From assembly GCA_036389315.1 (NCBI GenBank), contig DASVQF010000046.1, positions 1-64,000 of the forward strand: a stretch of DNA of 64,000 nt, written 5' to 3'. The notes below the pieces were generated by a model that was not told the origin of the DNA, made no database searches, and was given only the letters and a program-made list of their open reading frames with translations. This DNA comes from DASQYE01 sp036389315. Lineage in GTDB: Bacteria; Acidobacteriota; Blastocatellia; Pyrinomonadales; Pyrinomonadaceae. Of the stretch, positions 42,815-51,854 are shown one piece after another. The position numbers were made by a program, and so were the translations under genes. Within the stretch, counting starts at the first letter, position 1. Every line of letters begins with the position of its first letter.

Positions 42815-45096
42815 TCAGTAATCGGAGTAGCCGCCGAACAGAGAGAACGCGGCCCAGTAAAACGGCGCGCGGGTCTTGTCCCTGCTCATCACTTCGAGCT
42901 GGGCTTGCCGCAGGCTCTCGGCCGATGGTCTCCCTCGCTCTTTGCGGTTGCGATGAAAAGAGATCATCAAATCCCTGGTGGTCTCAGAGTCAACCTTCCA
43001 CTGGCTCGCGACGACGACGGGCGCTCCGAGCGCGAGCAGAGTGCGTGCAATGCCTATGGCCCCTTCGCTCTTGTCGTAACGCTCGAACCCTGTCTCGCAG
43101 GCGGAGAGCACGACCAGCTTGGCCTTCGGCAGCTTGTACGCGCCGAGTTCCGAAGAGCGCAGCTCGCCGCCCGCAAACAGGAGCTTTGAATTTCCGGGCG
43201 ATTGCCGGTTAGCTACGAAGTGACCGGCGAAGTGAACCACTTCGACGCCCGCGAAGCTCAGCAGGAACTTATCCTCAGTGGCCTCTGCGCCGAGCAGCTC
43301 GACGGATTTCCGGTATAGCCCGGCGATGCCTGTGGCCTCGACTTCGGCCTCCTGCAAGTCTGGCAGGTTAGGGTTCTCTTCGCGGTCAAAGTCTGGATTG
43401 CCCACGCTCAGCAGCCTCTCGTCCAGCACTTGAGCTTTGCGCCGCGCGTTCTCCGTCGCCAGCACCAGGACGGAAGCACTCGGCGCATAGGAGAGGGCGT
43501 AATCTTCCAGCAGGTATTTACCCGCAGGCGAGACGAGCGAGGCGAACGCAAGCTGGTGCAGAGACTTGTCCGGAACAAGGCAAATCTGTTTATCCGAGTC
43601 CAGAGTGGGCGGAATCAAGAGCCTGTAAAGCTCGGTCGCGGCCTGCCTGGTGCTCTCGGTTGGCCCAAGACCGACGATGGAAGCTTGATAAGCGTCAACC
43701 TTTCTTTCAAGCTCGGCGGCCGTGACGGGCATCTCGAACAGCTCAAAGCGGCTCCTGGACACGACCCAGACGGCCAGCCTCTCCGGCAGCACGGCATACT
43801 GCACAAGCTGCACTCCTACGGGCAGCCGGGCCTGGATTTCCGCCAGAGAGAGCGGGCGCGCGACCGCCGCGAACTCCTTTTCGACGCGGGCCAGTGGTTT
43901 GTCCGATTCGACGAAGTCCAGGAGCGAGCGGGCGCGGTTGGCTTCGACGAAAGCGAACGCACCACGGCTGTCTTGCTCTCGGATAGCGTTGGCCGTCGCC
44001 GCATCGAACACGACCTGTTCGTTGGCGAAGAATGCCTGGCGCGAATTATCCTCGCGGATCGTCGTGCGATACTCTTCCGACAACCTTAAGACGGTCTTCA
44101 GCTCTGCGGAGAAATCCTCGCGCCTCTCCAACTGCTCGAAGCAGAAGAGCCTGCCCTTGTGAATCCGGTACGAGCTGAAGGTAAATTCCGGAAGACGGCT
44201 GTAGAGTTCAAGCGCGCGGTCGTAATCCGAGAGAGCCCCCGCGCAATCTTTCATCCGGCTTTTGACCTCGGCCAGCAGCAGGTAGCTTTCGGCTGCGCTC
44301 TGCGTCTGCTCGGCACTCTCGCCGCGCTCAAACGCTATGCGGTTCGACTCGACCGCGTACTGCAAGGCGGTTGCGAAATCCTCTCTGCCTAAGCTTGCGT
44401 TCACCATGTTGCGTAGGTTCTGATTGACGCGAATGCTGCCGGGCGAGGTGTCCTCGGCTATACGGAGGCCCTCGCGGGAGAAGCTCAGCGAAGTCGCGAA
44501 GAACTTGAGCTTCAGTGTCAGGTCTGCCAGCGTGCCTTTCTCCCGCCAGGACTGGTTAGGGCTCTGGTAGTAAACCTCTTTGCCCGGCAGCATCCTGCTG
44601 GCGTAAGCCAGGGCCGGCTCAAGCTCGCCGAGCGTGGAATAGTAGGAGGCGAGGGCTTCCTCTACGTGCTGAACCTCGAAGCCATTGTCGCCGGCCTCGG
44701 CCAGCCGCAGCGCCGTCTTGAAGTTCCTGCTCGTCTGCGAGAGGTTGTTCTGCCGATAGTCGCTCACGCCGAGCCAGTAATAGGCCGGCGGGATCAGGAT
44801 GTTGAACCTGCGGCTACCGGCGTTGGCGATGATGGCCGCCAAACGTTCGCGGCTCTCTGTGACCTTCGCCACGTCCGGCAAGAACTGGACGGCCCAGTTC
44901 TCGGCGACGCTTGCTTCGGGCGCGTCGCCGAGCCGCTCGAAGAGGTCTCTGCTCTTTTCAAATTCCGCGATGGCGCGGGCGTAATCGCTCGCGATGAGTT
45001 GCTGCCCGCCCGCGAAAATATCTTTGGCCCTGAGCAGCAGAGCGGTCTTTTCAGCGCCCGCCTGCGCGTAGAAGTCGGCTAGCTCAGAAAAAAAAA
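42815..45096 (-). CDS. TPR-CHAT caspase-like protease, downstream part of a frameshifted gene
   Basis: This frame codes without interruption from the T9 tract at 45096-45088 to the stop at 42815. The first conventional start is TTG at 44881, but the 60 codons before it also read as clean helical protein (ELADFYAQAG, AKDIFAGGQQLIASDYARAI), so coding continues from the frame upstream. About 330 residues of TPR repeats lead to a C-terminal CHAT domain with catalytic His in VVHFAGHFVAN and Cys in VVLSACETGFE, the dyad of the caspase-like CHAT peptidases. It ends FYWAAFSLFGGYSDY, typical of CHAT. With the upstream part it would make one protein of about 1175 residues through a -1 shift. Confidence 0.85.
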
Positions 45097-46338
45097 CTCG
45101 GAATGCTGCGCCTGCTCAAAGCTGCCTATGTAGAAGAGGGCCTCCAGGCTCTCCTTTGCTTCGCCCTCGTCGCCGCGCTGCCTCGCTTCCAGGCAGCGCC
45201 TGGAGAGTTGCAGCGCGACGGACGCGCCCCGCAGCAGGCCCTTCGTCTCGTTATGAATCCTCTGCGCGCGAGCTTCGTCGCGCGCGCGATAGGCGATTAA
45301 AAAATCCTGCAACACCTGTTCATCCGTCCTGAAGCGCGTCTGCTCAGCGCCGAGCCGCGAGAGGTTCTTGCGCGCCTCCTCGGCCCACTGCGAAGAGGCG
45401 TCCCTTTGCAAGTAGAGCGTCCAGGACTCGCGCGCCTGTCCGGGCAGGCCCATCTCCTGCAAGGCCAGCGACTTGTTGAAAAGAGCTTCCAGGAGATTCG
45501 AGTCCAGCTCCGTCGCTTTCGTGAACTCTTCCAGGGCGTGGGCCAACTCTTCGAGCCGCTTCTCTTTGGCCGATGTCTTGGCCCGCTCGAAATAGGCAGC
45601 GCCCAGGTCGTTATGAATCTGCGCGCTCCCCGCCGAATATTTCAGCGCACTCTCGAACTCTCGGATAGCGTCGGCGTACTTCTGCTGCGTGAGATAGAAG
45701 ACGCCGAGCGCGTGATGACTCTTCTCGTCAGGTCTCTTTTCGGTGGCCTCGATCAGGGAGTTCTCGATGTGGCGAAGTCGCGTGCGCTCGCGCTCTTCGG
45801 GCGCTCCGCGCAAACGCGCCAGGGGCGCATAGCCGAACTGCGAGATGCGCGTCTCTGTCGGCCGCTCCTGAGCGTAAATCGCCTGCAACTGGGCCAACTC
45901 GTCGCCCCCGTCAACTTCGCCCGGCCTGTTACGTCTGCTCAGGTAAATGCCGGCGACAAGGACTGCGATCAGCAGGGCGGCAAAGACGGCAGCATACTTC
46001 GGCTGGTGGAAGAAGGCCCTGATCGAGGCGAGAAGCGAGGGCTTCTCCGCGACCGGCCTGACATTTCGGGCGAGCGCCTTCTCCCGCAACGCCTGCGTCA
46101 GCTCAAGCCTAGCTTGCCTTTCCTGATTAGCGGCGAGCGTGGCGCGGAAGCTGGCGGCATCCGTCTCGTCCAGGTTCCCGAACACGTAATCATTGATAAG
46201 CTCGTCTTCCATCAGCGCAACCTGCGAGCAGAACTCCTCGTCCGTGAACAACAGCTCTTCCACCCCAGCGAGCGTCGTCTCGTCCGAAACCCTGCCCAGG
46301 AGATACTCCCGAATTATCCTCTCATGTGATTCGCCCAT
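45079..46338 (-). CDS. Anti-sigma-like/TPR membrane protein, upstream part of a frameshifted TPR-CHAT gene
   Basis: Zero-frame product of 419 residues. The N-terminal 75 residues (IIREYLLGRVSDE, LLFTDEEFCSQVALMEDELINDY) match the domain that often precedes TPR-CHAT proteins next to ECF sigma factors in Acidobacteria and is thought to hold the sigma factor. One transmembrane helix (YAAVFAALLIAVLVAGIYL, about 113-131) and TPR repeats (HALGVFYLTQQKYADAIREF and others) follow. The frame stops shortly after a run of nine T; a -1 shift there would continue into the CHAT part. The ATG at 46338, with AAGGGG eight bases upstream, is preferred to the GTG one codon earlier. The sigma factor gene is 52 bp upstream. 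Confidence 0.85.
   Translation of the reverse strand: MGESHERIIREYLLGRVSDETTLAGVEELLFTDEEFCSQVALMEDELINDYVFGNLDETDAASFRATLAANQERQARLELTQALREKALARNVRPVAEKPSLLASIRAFFHQPKYAAVFAALLIAVLVAGIYLSRRNRPGEVDGGDELAQLQAIYAQERPTETRISQFGYAPLARLRGAPEERERTRLRHIENSLIEATEKRPDEKSHHALGVFYLTQQKYADAIREFESALKYSAGSAQIHNDLGAAYFERAKTSAKEKRLEELAHALEEFTKATELDSNLLEALFNKSLALQEMGLPGQARESWTLYLQRDASSQWAEEARKNLSRLGAEQTRFRTDEQVLQDFLIAYRARDEARAQRIHNETKGLLRGASVALQLSRRCLEARQRGDEGEAKESLEALFYIGSFEQAQHSEFFFLS
45088..45096 (-). other. T9 slippery tract joining the anti-sigma/TPR and CHAT frames
   Basis: On the coding strand GAG is followed by nine T and then CTGAGCTAG, where TAG ends the zero frame. Re-reading one T gives TCT GAG CTA GCC and continues into the CHAT frame. 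The cause may be ribosomal -1 frameshifting, transcriptional slippage, a real mutation or a homopolymer error in the assembly. Confidence 0.75.
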
Positions 46339-46390
46339 CACTACCGCCCCTTAGGTTGTGTCGGCGCGGGCCGTTTTGTAACGGCCCCGG

Positions 46391-46933
46391 TCACTTCATG
46401 CAATCCTGAACGCAAATCTTCAACTTCTGCTTGATTCGCATGACGCGCATGCGAAGGGCCGTCTGTGTCATCTCCAGTGTCTCCGAGATGCGGCGGTGCA
46501 GCTCGATCTTCGCCTGCTTTACTTCCGAGAAATAGTCCAGGATGAGACTGCGGCTCTCGGGCGAGAGGTCTGCGAGGCATTTGTTCAGGCACTCGTGCGA
46601 GAAGCTCTGCTCTGTGGGAGCCTTCGCGGCAATCGTCACCTCGTCTATGTCCAGGTGATAACGCTCTTTGCGCAGCGATTCACGATAGACATTTTTCGCC
46701 ACCCCGTAACAATAGGCGAGCTTGTTTTCGATCTCCTCCTCGGAGATTTTCAGAATCACGCGATTGATCGTTTCGTCGGCCAGCTCGTCGGCGAAACGAC
46801 AATTGCGATGCGAAAAGAAAGTACACAGCCGAAAGCGAAGGCGCTCGTACTCCGCGCCAGCCTCATCGCCGCCTTGAGGGCAAAGCCACACCAGAAAGCT
46901 CGCAAATTTTTCGGGTGTTACTTCTTTGTTCAC
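46391..46933 (-). CDS. ECF-like RNA polymerase sigma factor
   Basis: A 180-residue sigma-70-family factor with sigma region 2 (about 30-95; FADELADETINRVILKI, LAYCYGVAKNVYRESLRKERY) and region 4 (about 122-175), whose HTH is ISETLEMTQTALRMRVMRIKQKL. Region 3 is absent, as in ECF factors. It starts at GTG with a weak ribosome-binding site. Immediately downstream is the TPR-CHAT protein, whose N-terminus resembles an anti-sigma domain. The sigma factor would therefore be released on a signal sensed by the membrane TPR protein and would transcribe this locus and perhaps others. Confidence 0.88.
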   Translation of the reverse strand: MNKEVTPEKFASFLVWLCPQGGDEAGAEYERLRFRLCTFFSHRNCRFADELADETINRVILKISEEEIENKLAYCYGVAKNVYRESLRKERYHLDIDEVTIAAKAPTEQSFSHECLNKCLADLSPESRSLILDYFSEVKQAKIELHRRISETLEMTQTALRMRVMRIKQKLKICVQDCMK

Positions 46934-47032
46934 CTTCTTTTCCGGCGCTTGTGGGCAGGCCCTCGGGCTCGGGCACAGTCGGGAAATTCGGCGCTAGCAT
47001 AGCGCAATCACCCGGGGATGAATAGCTATACA

Positions 47033-47065
47033 AGAAGCCCCGGCCGGTCTGGGGCCAGGGCTTCT
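47033..47065. terminator. Hairpin behind the exported protein gene
   Basis: AGAAGCCC (47033-47040) pairs with GGGCTTCT (47058-47065), with further pairing of GGCC inside. It lies between the gene ending at 47112 and the sigma factor gene and could end the upstream transcript. On the minus strand only a weak T-rich stretch follows. Confidence 0.4.
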
Positions 47066-47111
47066 GCGCGCGACTCGTTTCGGGGAGGCGAAGGTTCGCC
47101 GACACCGATCT

Positions 47112-48380
47112 TCAAGGACAACCGACATTACAGTTGATGCCGCTGGGCCCACCGGGAACGGATGCGTGCCATAGCGCGCTTTGAAAGCCCACGTCCTGAA
47201 AGGCCAGCCCCGAAGGGGCGGTGAAGGTGAAGCTCGAAGGGTAAGGCGCGGTCGAGCCTGTAATCGGATTAAACGAGCCGTTGAAGTGATTGATGCAATT
47301 CGGATGAGGATAGGCGAAAGACTTGGCTGAGAGGGTGGAGCCGGCGTAACTGAGCGTCGTCTTGTTGATGTAGTCGAAGGCGGCCGTCCAGGTGAAGCTC
47401 AGCCAGCACTCGTTCGGGCACGGAGCGTAGACCCAACTGCCCCAGACGTTCTTCTTCTGCGATTTGACGTTCACGTTGTAGATGATGTTGACCTTCGTGT
47501 ACGGATAAGGGTTGAAGTATGTCTTCGAGAAGTTGACGGTGATGGAGCCGCGCCGGTTGCCGCTCGTGATCCAGCCCGAAGTGCGCGGGAAGCTGCAACC
47601 GGATGCAGCCTGAGCGTCCGTCAGCCGGGGATTTTCGGCTACGCGCTGCACCCTGATACGGCCGCCGCCGTCGTCCTCCGTCGCCTCGTCAAGCGCCGCG
47701 AGCTTTGAAAAATCCAGCCCCAACATCTCCTTGATGAGATTCCCCTTGATCTGGTAGATCGTATTCCCGACGACGAAGAAGCCTTGCTCGTTGATAACCG
47801 GCAGGTAAGCCCCGATGGGGATGGCGCAGGTGTAAGTCTCCTCCCCGTGCTCATCGCGCTCGGTCTTGATGATCCCCAAACGCAGATATTTCTCATAGAT
47901 GTCTGTGTGCCCGGAGGGGGGACTCATCCCTTTCAACTCCTCCGTGCTCAGCTCTTCGTAGGGCGCTGCCAGGTATTGATATTCGGCTTCGACGATCTGG
48001 TTGAAAAGGTTTCTCTGCGAGACAAAGCCCACACTCTTCTCCCAGGCTTGCGCCTGCTCTGCGCTCATGTTGAGGATGATGGGATAGGCCCTCTCATATG
48101 TCGCCAGCGAATCGAAGACGAGAATGCCGCTGCTGGCCGTGACTCCGGCCAACTGCGTCGTTCGGCCCGTCACATCCCACGATATGACATTGACTTCGGT
48201 CTGTTCGGCAGCCCTCTGCGCGGCGGGGCCCTGCGCGTGCCCTGCGCCGCCGGGAAGCGTGAGCCGTGTGGAGGCAAAGAGCGAGAGCAGAAGCGCAAAC
48301 AGGCAGAGCGCGGGTCTACGCCTTGCGAGAGAAGCTATTGATCTGCGGTGGGTGCGATGCTCGTCCAGCGTGTTTCTCAT
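47112..48380 (-). CDS. Exported protein of unknown function
   Basis: A 422-residue protein with a long basic N-terminus and signal peptide (PALCLFALLLSLFASTRL). The N-terminal half includes ASSGILVFDSLATYERAYPIILNMS, a pattern seen at the start of several lipoprotein-like domains of unknown function (DUF4848-like). The C-terminal 150 residues are beta-rich with six Cys (SGCSFPRTSG, YAPCPNECWLSF, HPNCINHF, INCNVGCP) that probably form disulfides, and have a glycosylation-like, sticky surface composition rich in Ser, Thr, Asn and Tyr. AAGGAG precedes ATG. Nothing recognised directly ties it to the neighbouring sigma factor locus, but it is on the same strand just upstream and could be a target. 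Confidence 0.8.
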   Translation of the reverse strand: MRNTLDEHRTHRRSIASLARRRPALCLFALLLSLFASTRLTLPGGAGHAQGPAAQRAAEQTEVNVISWDVTGRTTQLAGVTASSGILVFDSLATYERAYPIILNMSAEQAQAWEKSVGFVSQRNLFNQIVEAEYQYLAAPYEELSTEELKGMSPPSGHTDIYEKYLRLGIIKTERDEHGEETYTCAIPIGAYLPVINEQGFFVVGNTIYQIKGNLIKEMLGLDFSKLAALDEATEDDGGGRIRVQRVAENPRLTDAQAASGCSFPRTSGWITSGNRRGSITVNFSKTYFNPYPYTKVNIIYNVNVKSQKKNVWGSWVYAPCPNECWLSFTWTAAFDYINKTTLSYAGSTLSAKSFAYPHPNCINHFNGSFNPITGSTAPYPSSFTFTAPSGLAFQDVGFQSALWHASVPGGPSGINCNVGCP

Positions 48381-48728
48381 AATTTTCTCCTTCGTGCTCC
48401 TGGAGACCGAGAGGCTCCATGAGGTTTGAGTGGCAGAACGATCTGTAGAGTGACGGGAGTGGTCAGACAGGTTTGACTTGTCCTTCAGCGAGGCAGGACT
48501 CTAAGTCTACGGAGCGCCTTGTGACATCATCTGCCAGGGCGCTCCGTTTTGAGTGTGTTCGCGGTAAAGCTGTTTTGATCTGTGAAATGAGCTTCACGAG
48601 CGGGCATACCGGCCCGTCATCATTGGTATGGCCGCTTGGGAGGGCATTGTAGTTTACCCACTCGGCTTTGACCAGGGCTTCGCTTAATGGGCCGAGCCTG
48701 TGACGGACGCTGCTTCGGCCGTATCCTT
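48381..48728 (+). terminator. Intergenic stretch with one strong plus-strand terminator hairpin
   Basis: No ORF here is convincing. A perfect 10-bp stem, ACGGAGCGCC (48509-48518) with GGCGCTCCGT (48538-48547), is followed by TTTTG on the plus strand, which points to an unannotated plus-strand transcript from about 48390. A smaller hairpin, GACAGG/CTTGTC, lies near 48466-48482. The function is unknown; in the minus direction the same hairpin could follow the gene ending at 48729. Confidence 0.4.
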
Positions 48729-49364
48729 TTACTGCGTAGACAGGCAGCAGCCCGTCAGTTGGAGCGTCGCGGACACTACGCTCGTATCGTCCTGGACGGC
48801 GAAACTGAGGCGGCCGTACGTGTTGATGATGTTCAGGGCGGCCGGGTTCAAGACCCATTGCTTGGTCGCAGGCGTGCCGGCCGGGAAGGGCTTAGGCACG
48901 TTGGAGTAGACGGCCTCGTTGTAGGGGGCCACGACATTCCCCTGGTACATAATCGCTATGCCGTCGTTGCCGGCATCGGCGCTGGTTGCCGTCTGACCTC
49001 CCAGAATCGACTTCATCTTCACGGTCAGCACGGCTCTGGTGATCTGGCAACACTTCTGGTCTTTTGTCCATTGAAAGGTGTGCAGGAAATTCCTATCAGC
49101 GGTCTGTTGGCCGAGCCCGTTCATATGCGGGCTGCTCAGTTGGCTGTTCGGCCCCTGTGTAAAGTCTCCGGCGTAGAAGCTCACGGGGTTGGCCGTCAGA
49201 GTCAAAGTGATGGGCTTGGGACAACCGGCCTGGGGGACGACCGCAAGCTCCTGGTTGACGGGGGCGGCCCTGCGTTGCTGTGACAGCGCCGGAGCCGGCG
49301 TCAACGCGAGACTTGCGACCAGCAGTGCGTAGGCTAGAGAGCGGTTCAGGATTTGGCTTGGCAC
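48729..49364 (-). CDS. Exported protein of unknown function
   Basis: A 211-residue protein starting at GTG with GAGGAG seven bases upstream. It has a signal peptide (SLAYALLVASLALTPAPALS) and a mature domain of about 170 residues with conserved-looking aromatic strands (FLHTFQWTKDQKCCQITRAVLTV, LSFAVQDDTSVVSATLQLTGCC). CC pairs at residues about 104 and 206 may form disulfides. The arrangement of strands (WTK...LTVKMK, GNDGIAIMY) suggests a beta-sandwich, carbohydrate-binding-like fold, but this is a guess from pattern alone. Confidence 0.75.
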   Translation of the reverse strand: MPSQILNRSLAYALLVASLALTPAPALSQQRRAAPVNQELAVVPQAGCPKPITLTLTANPVSFYAGDFTQGPNSQLSSPHMNGLGQQTADRNFLHTFQWTKDQKCCQITRAVLTVKMKSILGGQTATSADAGNDGIAIMYQGNVVAPYNEAVYSNVPKPFPAGTPATKQWVLNPAALNIINTYGRLSFAVQDDTSVVSATLQLTGCCLSTQ

Positions 49365-49599
49365 GATGATTCTCCTCTGTGGTTAGTTACAGGATCAGAG
49401 CGAGGTTAGTGATCTTCTTCTGAAGTCCGAAGGCTATCTAAGCCTCGGAGCTTGGCGGCGCGGTACGAGTGCCCGCATCTGTGGGTGATTTTTCGGAGAG
49501 AAACGTAACGCCGACCGTGGAAGGTAATTAAAAGGGCTCGCTCCAGGTTTGTAGAAAAGATCGTCCCCTATGGTAGAGTATGAGGGTTTTTTTCGAGGC

Positions 49600-49974
49600 A
49601 TGACGGAAGGGCTCAAGCGGCAGACTCCATCAAGGCGAGCGCGCCCTGCACTGCGCGCCGCTTCTGTCTGCCTGCTCGTCGCGCTCTTCTGCGTCACGGC
49701 TCAGCAACTCTCGACGCGCGCCAACCTGCTTCTTCCGCAGCAGGCGGAACAGGAGTTCCCTGGCGAAGAGATTCAAGAGGGCAAGGTCAAGGCCGTCGAG
49801 CTGACGGCCGCTTCGAGGCGAAAGGCTCTGCCTCAAAGCCTTCGCGCGCTCGCGCCAGCCTTGAACCGGGCCCTCTTCCAGCGCATCGAAGAGCGGCGCT
49901 CCGCCGTAGCCTTTCATCGGAGCGCGCACACCTACAGACGCCGTGGGCCGCCCCGCCCCGTTCCTCTCTCATAA
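49600..49974 (+). CDS. Small putative exported/anchored protein
   Basis: A 124-residue basic protein with one hydrophobic segment (AASVCLLVALFCVTAQQL, about 20-37) that can serve as a signal anchor. The rest has no recognised motif and ends in an Arg-Pro-rich tail (RRRGPPRPVPLS). An upstream in-frame ATG at 49570 would add ten residues; GAGG precedes 49600 closely. A T-run lies just before the start. Coding is uncertain because the opposite strand is also open for 100 codons, as is common in GC-rich DNA. Confidence 0.45.
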   Translation: MTEGLKRQTPSRRARPALRAASVCLLVALFCVTAQQLSTRANLLLPQQAEQEFPGEEIQEGKVKAVELTAASRRKALPQSLRALAPALNRALFQRIEERRSAVAFHRSAHTYRRRGPPRPVPLS

Positions 49975-50161
49975 ACAGCATCGCCCAATTGAAGGCTACC
50001 CAGTAAGCGTAGCTCTCTGCATCGCCACGCTGAAGTGTGTTCGCTCGCTTGAGCGCGATGAAAGCCGAAGCTGTGCTCGAAGGGTGAAGCCACTGTCATC
50101 ATTGATCGAATCTTCACTGTGACTTCGTTCTCGAAAGTCATCCGAGGGGGATAAAGCTGAA

Positions 50162-51853
50162 GTGAAAGCAGAGACAAACATTTCATCTAACGTGGGCGGT
50201 GACCTGGCTGCCGGGCTGGTGGTCTTTTTCGTCGCCCTCCCGTTGTGCCTGGGGATTGCTCTGGCTTCAGGAGCGCCGCTCTTCGCGGGCCTGATCGCCG
50301 GCATCGTCGGCGGCATAGTCGTCGGCGCTCTCAGCAGGTCGCAGCTAAGCGTCAGCGGGCCTGCCGCCGGTCTGACGGCCATCGTGCTGGCAGCCATCAC
50401 TGAACTCGGCACGTTCAATCTTTTTCTGTGCGCCGTCCTGATTGCCGGAGTGATTCAGCTTGCTCTTGGCTTCCTCAAGGCCGGGACGATTGCCAACTAC
50501 CTGCCGTCGAATGTCATAGAAGGGATGCTCGCAGGCATCGGCCTCATCATCATTCTGAAGCAACTGCCGCACGCCGTCGGGTTCGACAGGGATTACCAGG
50601 GCAACTTCTCTTTTCTGGACACGTCGGGCGGGAATACCTTCACGGCGCTGGCCCAGGCGCTCAACTTCTTTACGCTCGGAGCCGTCCTGGTCGCCTTCGT
50701 TTCCATCCTCATCATGAAACTGTGGGAGAGGGTTCCGGCGCTGAAGAAGATCAAAGTCCTGCCGGGGCCACTGGTCGCAGTGGTGTGCGGCGTGGCCCTG
50801 AACGAAATCTTTATCGCTACGGGCTCAAGCCTCGCGATTGAGCAGGAGCACCTGGTCAACCTGCCCGTGAGCGGCCGTGTAGATCAGTTCTTCGCGCAGT
50901 TCAGCCTGCCCGACTTCAGAGGCTTTGCAGATCAGAAGGTCTGGACTTACGGGCTGACCCTCGCCATCGTCGCGTCAATCGAGACGCTGCTGTGCCTCGA
51001 AGCTGTCGATACGCTCGACCCGCACAAAAGATATTCGCCGCCCAACCACGAGCTGAAGGCACAGGGCGTCGGAAATATTTTGAACGGGCTGGTGGGCGGT
51101 CTGCCGATCACCTCCGTCATCGTGCGTTCTTCGGCCAACGTCAACGCGGGCGCGCAGACGAAACTCTCCTCGATCACGCACGGCCTTCTGTTGCTCGTCT
51201 GCGCGGCGGCCATTCCGTTCCTGCTCAACAAAATTCCGCTCGCAGTGCTGGCCGCGATCCTGATCTTGACGGGCTACAAGCTGGCCAATCCGGCGCTCAT
51301 CAAACGCTGGTGGCGGCATGGTTGGTATCAGTTCGTGCCCTTCATCGTGACGGTCGTCGGCGTGGTGCTGACGGATTTGCTGATGGGCGTGACGATGGGC
51401 CTGGTGGTGAGCGTCGCCTTCATCCTCCGCGAGAATCAGAAGAGCGCCTACTTCTTTCAGCGCAAGAAGTACACCGAAGGCGACATCATTCACCTTCACC
51501 TCGCGCAGGAAGTCACGTTCCTCAACAAAGCCGCCATCAAGTTGACCCTCGAAAACCTGCCGCCCCGAAGCTACGTCATCATAGATGCCTCAGAGACGGT
51601 CTACATAGATCATGACGTACAGGAACTCATCAAGGAGTTCAGCAAGGTCAAAGCGCCGGAGCGGCGCATCAGGCTTGAGCTGGTCGGGTTCAGAGAGAAG
51701 TACAGGATCGAGAACACGCTCGAAACTCCTCACGTCTACATAGAGCATACGGTTGCCCCGGACGCGCCGCCAGCGCCAGCAGGCGCGCGTAAACGGCACG
51801 AGAAGCTAATAGAGGATTTAACGAAGGAGAAAGTCCTGAAGGAGGGAGCATGA
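50162..51853 (+). CDS. SulP family inorganic anion (probable bicarbonate) transporter
   Basis: A 563-residue inner-membrane protein with the SulP transmembrane domain of 10-12 helices (DLAAGLVVFFVALPLCLGIAL, VSGPAAGLTAIVLAAI, ANYLPSNVIEGMLAGIGLIIILKQ and the SETLLC-like SIETLLCLEAVD) and a C-terminal STAS domain (about 435-525; HLHLAQEVTFLNKAAIKLTL, YVIIDASETVYIDHD). Start is GTG with GGGGG upstream. The gene is followed after one base by a beta-carbonic anhydrase gene. SulP-carbonic anhydrase pairs are associated with bicarbonate uptake or pH and CO2 management, so bicarbonate is a likelier substrate than sulfate. Confidence 0.9.
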   Translation: MKAETNISSNVGGDLAAGLVVFFVALPLCLGIALASGAPLFAGLIAGIVGGIVVGALSRSQLSVSGPAAGLTAIVLAAITELGTFNLFLCAVLIAGVIQLALGFLKAGTIANYLPSNVIEGMLAGIGLIIILKQLPHAVGFDRDYQGNFSFLDTSGGNTFTALAQALNFFTLGAVLVAFVSILIMKLWERVPALKKIKVLPGPLVAVVCGVALNEIFIATGSSLAIEQEHLVNLPVSGRVDQFFAQFSLPDFRGFADQKVWTYGLTLAIVASIETLLCLEAVDTLDPHKRYSPPNHELKAQGVGNILNGLVGGLPITSVIVRSSANVNAGAQTKLSSITHGLLLLVCAAAIPFLLNKIPLAVLAAILILTGYKLANPALIKRWWRHGWYQFVPFIVTVVGVVLTDLLMGVTMGLVVSVAFILRENQKSAYFFQRKKYTEGDIIHLHLAQEVTFLNKAAIKLTLENLPPRSYVIIDASETVYIDHDVQELIKEFSKVKAPERRIRLELVGFREKYRIENTLETPHVYIEHTVAPDAPPAPAGARKRHEKLIEDLTKEKVLKEGA

Positions 51854-51854
51854 A

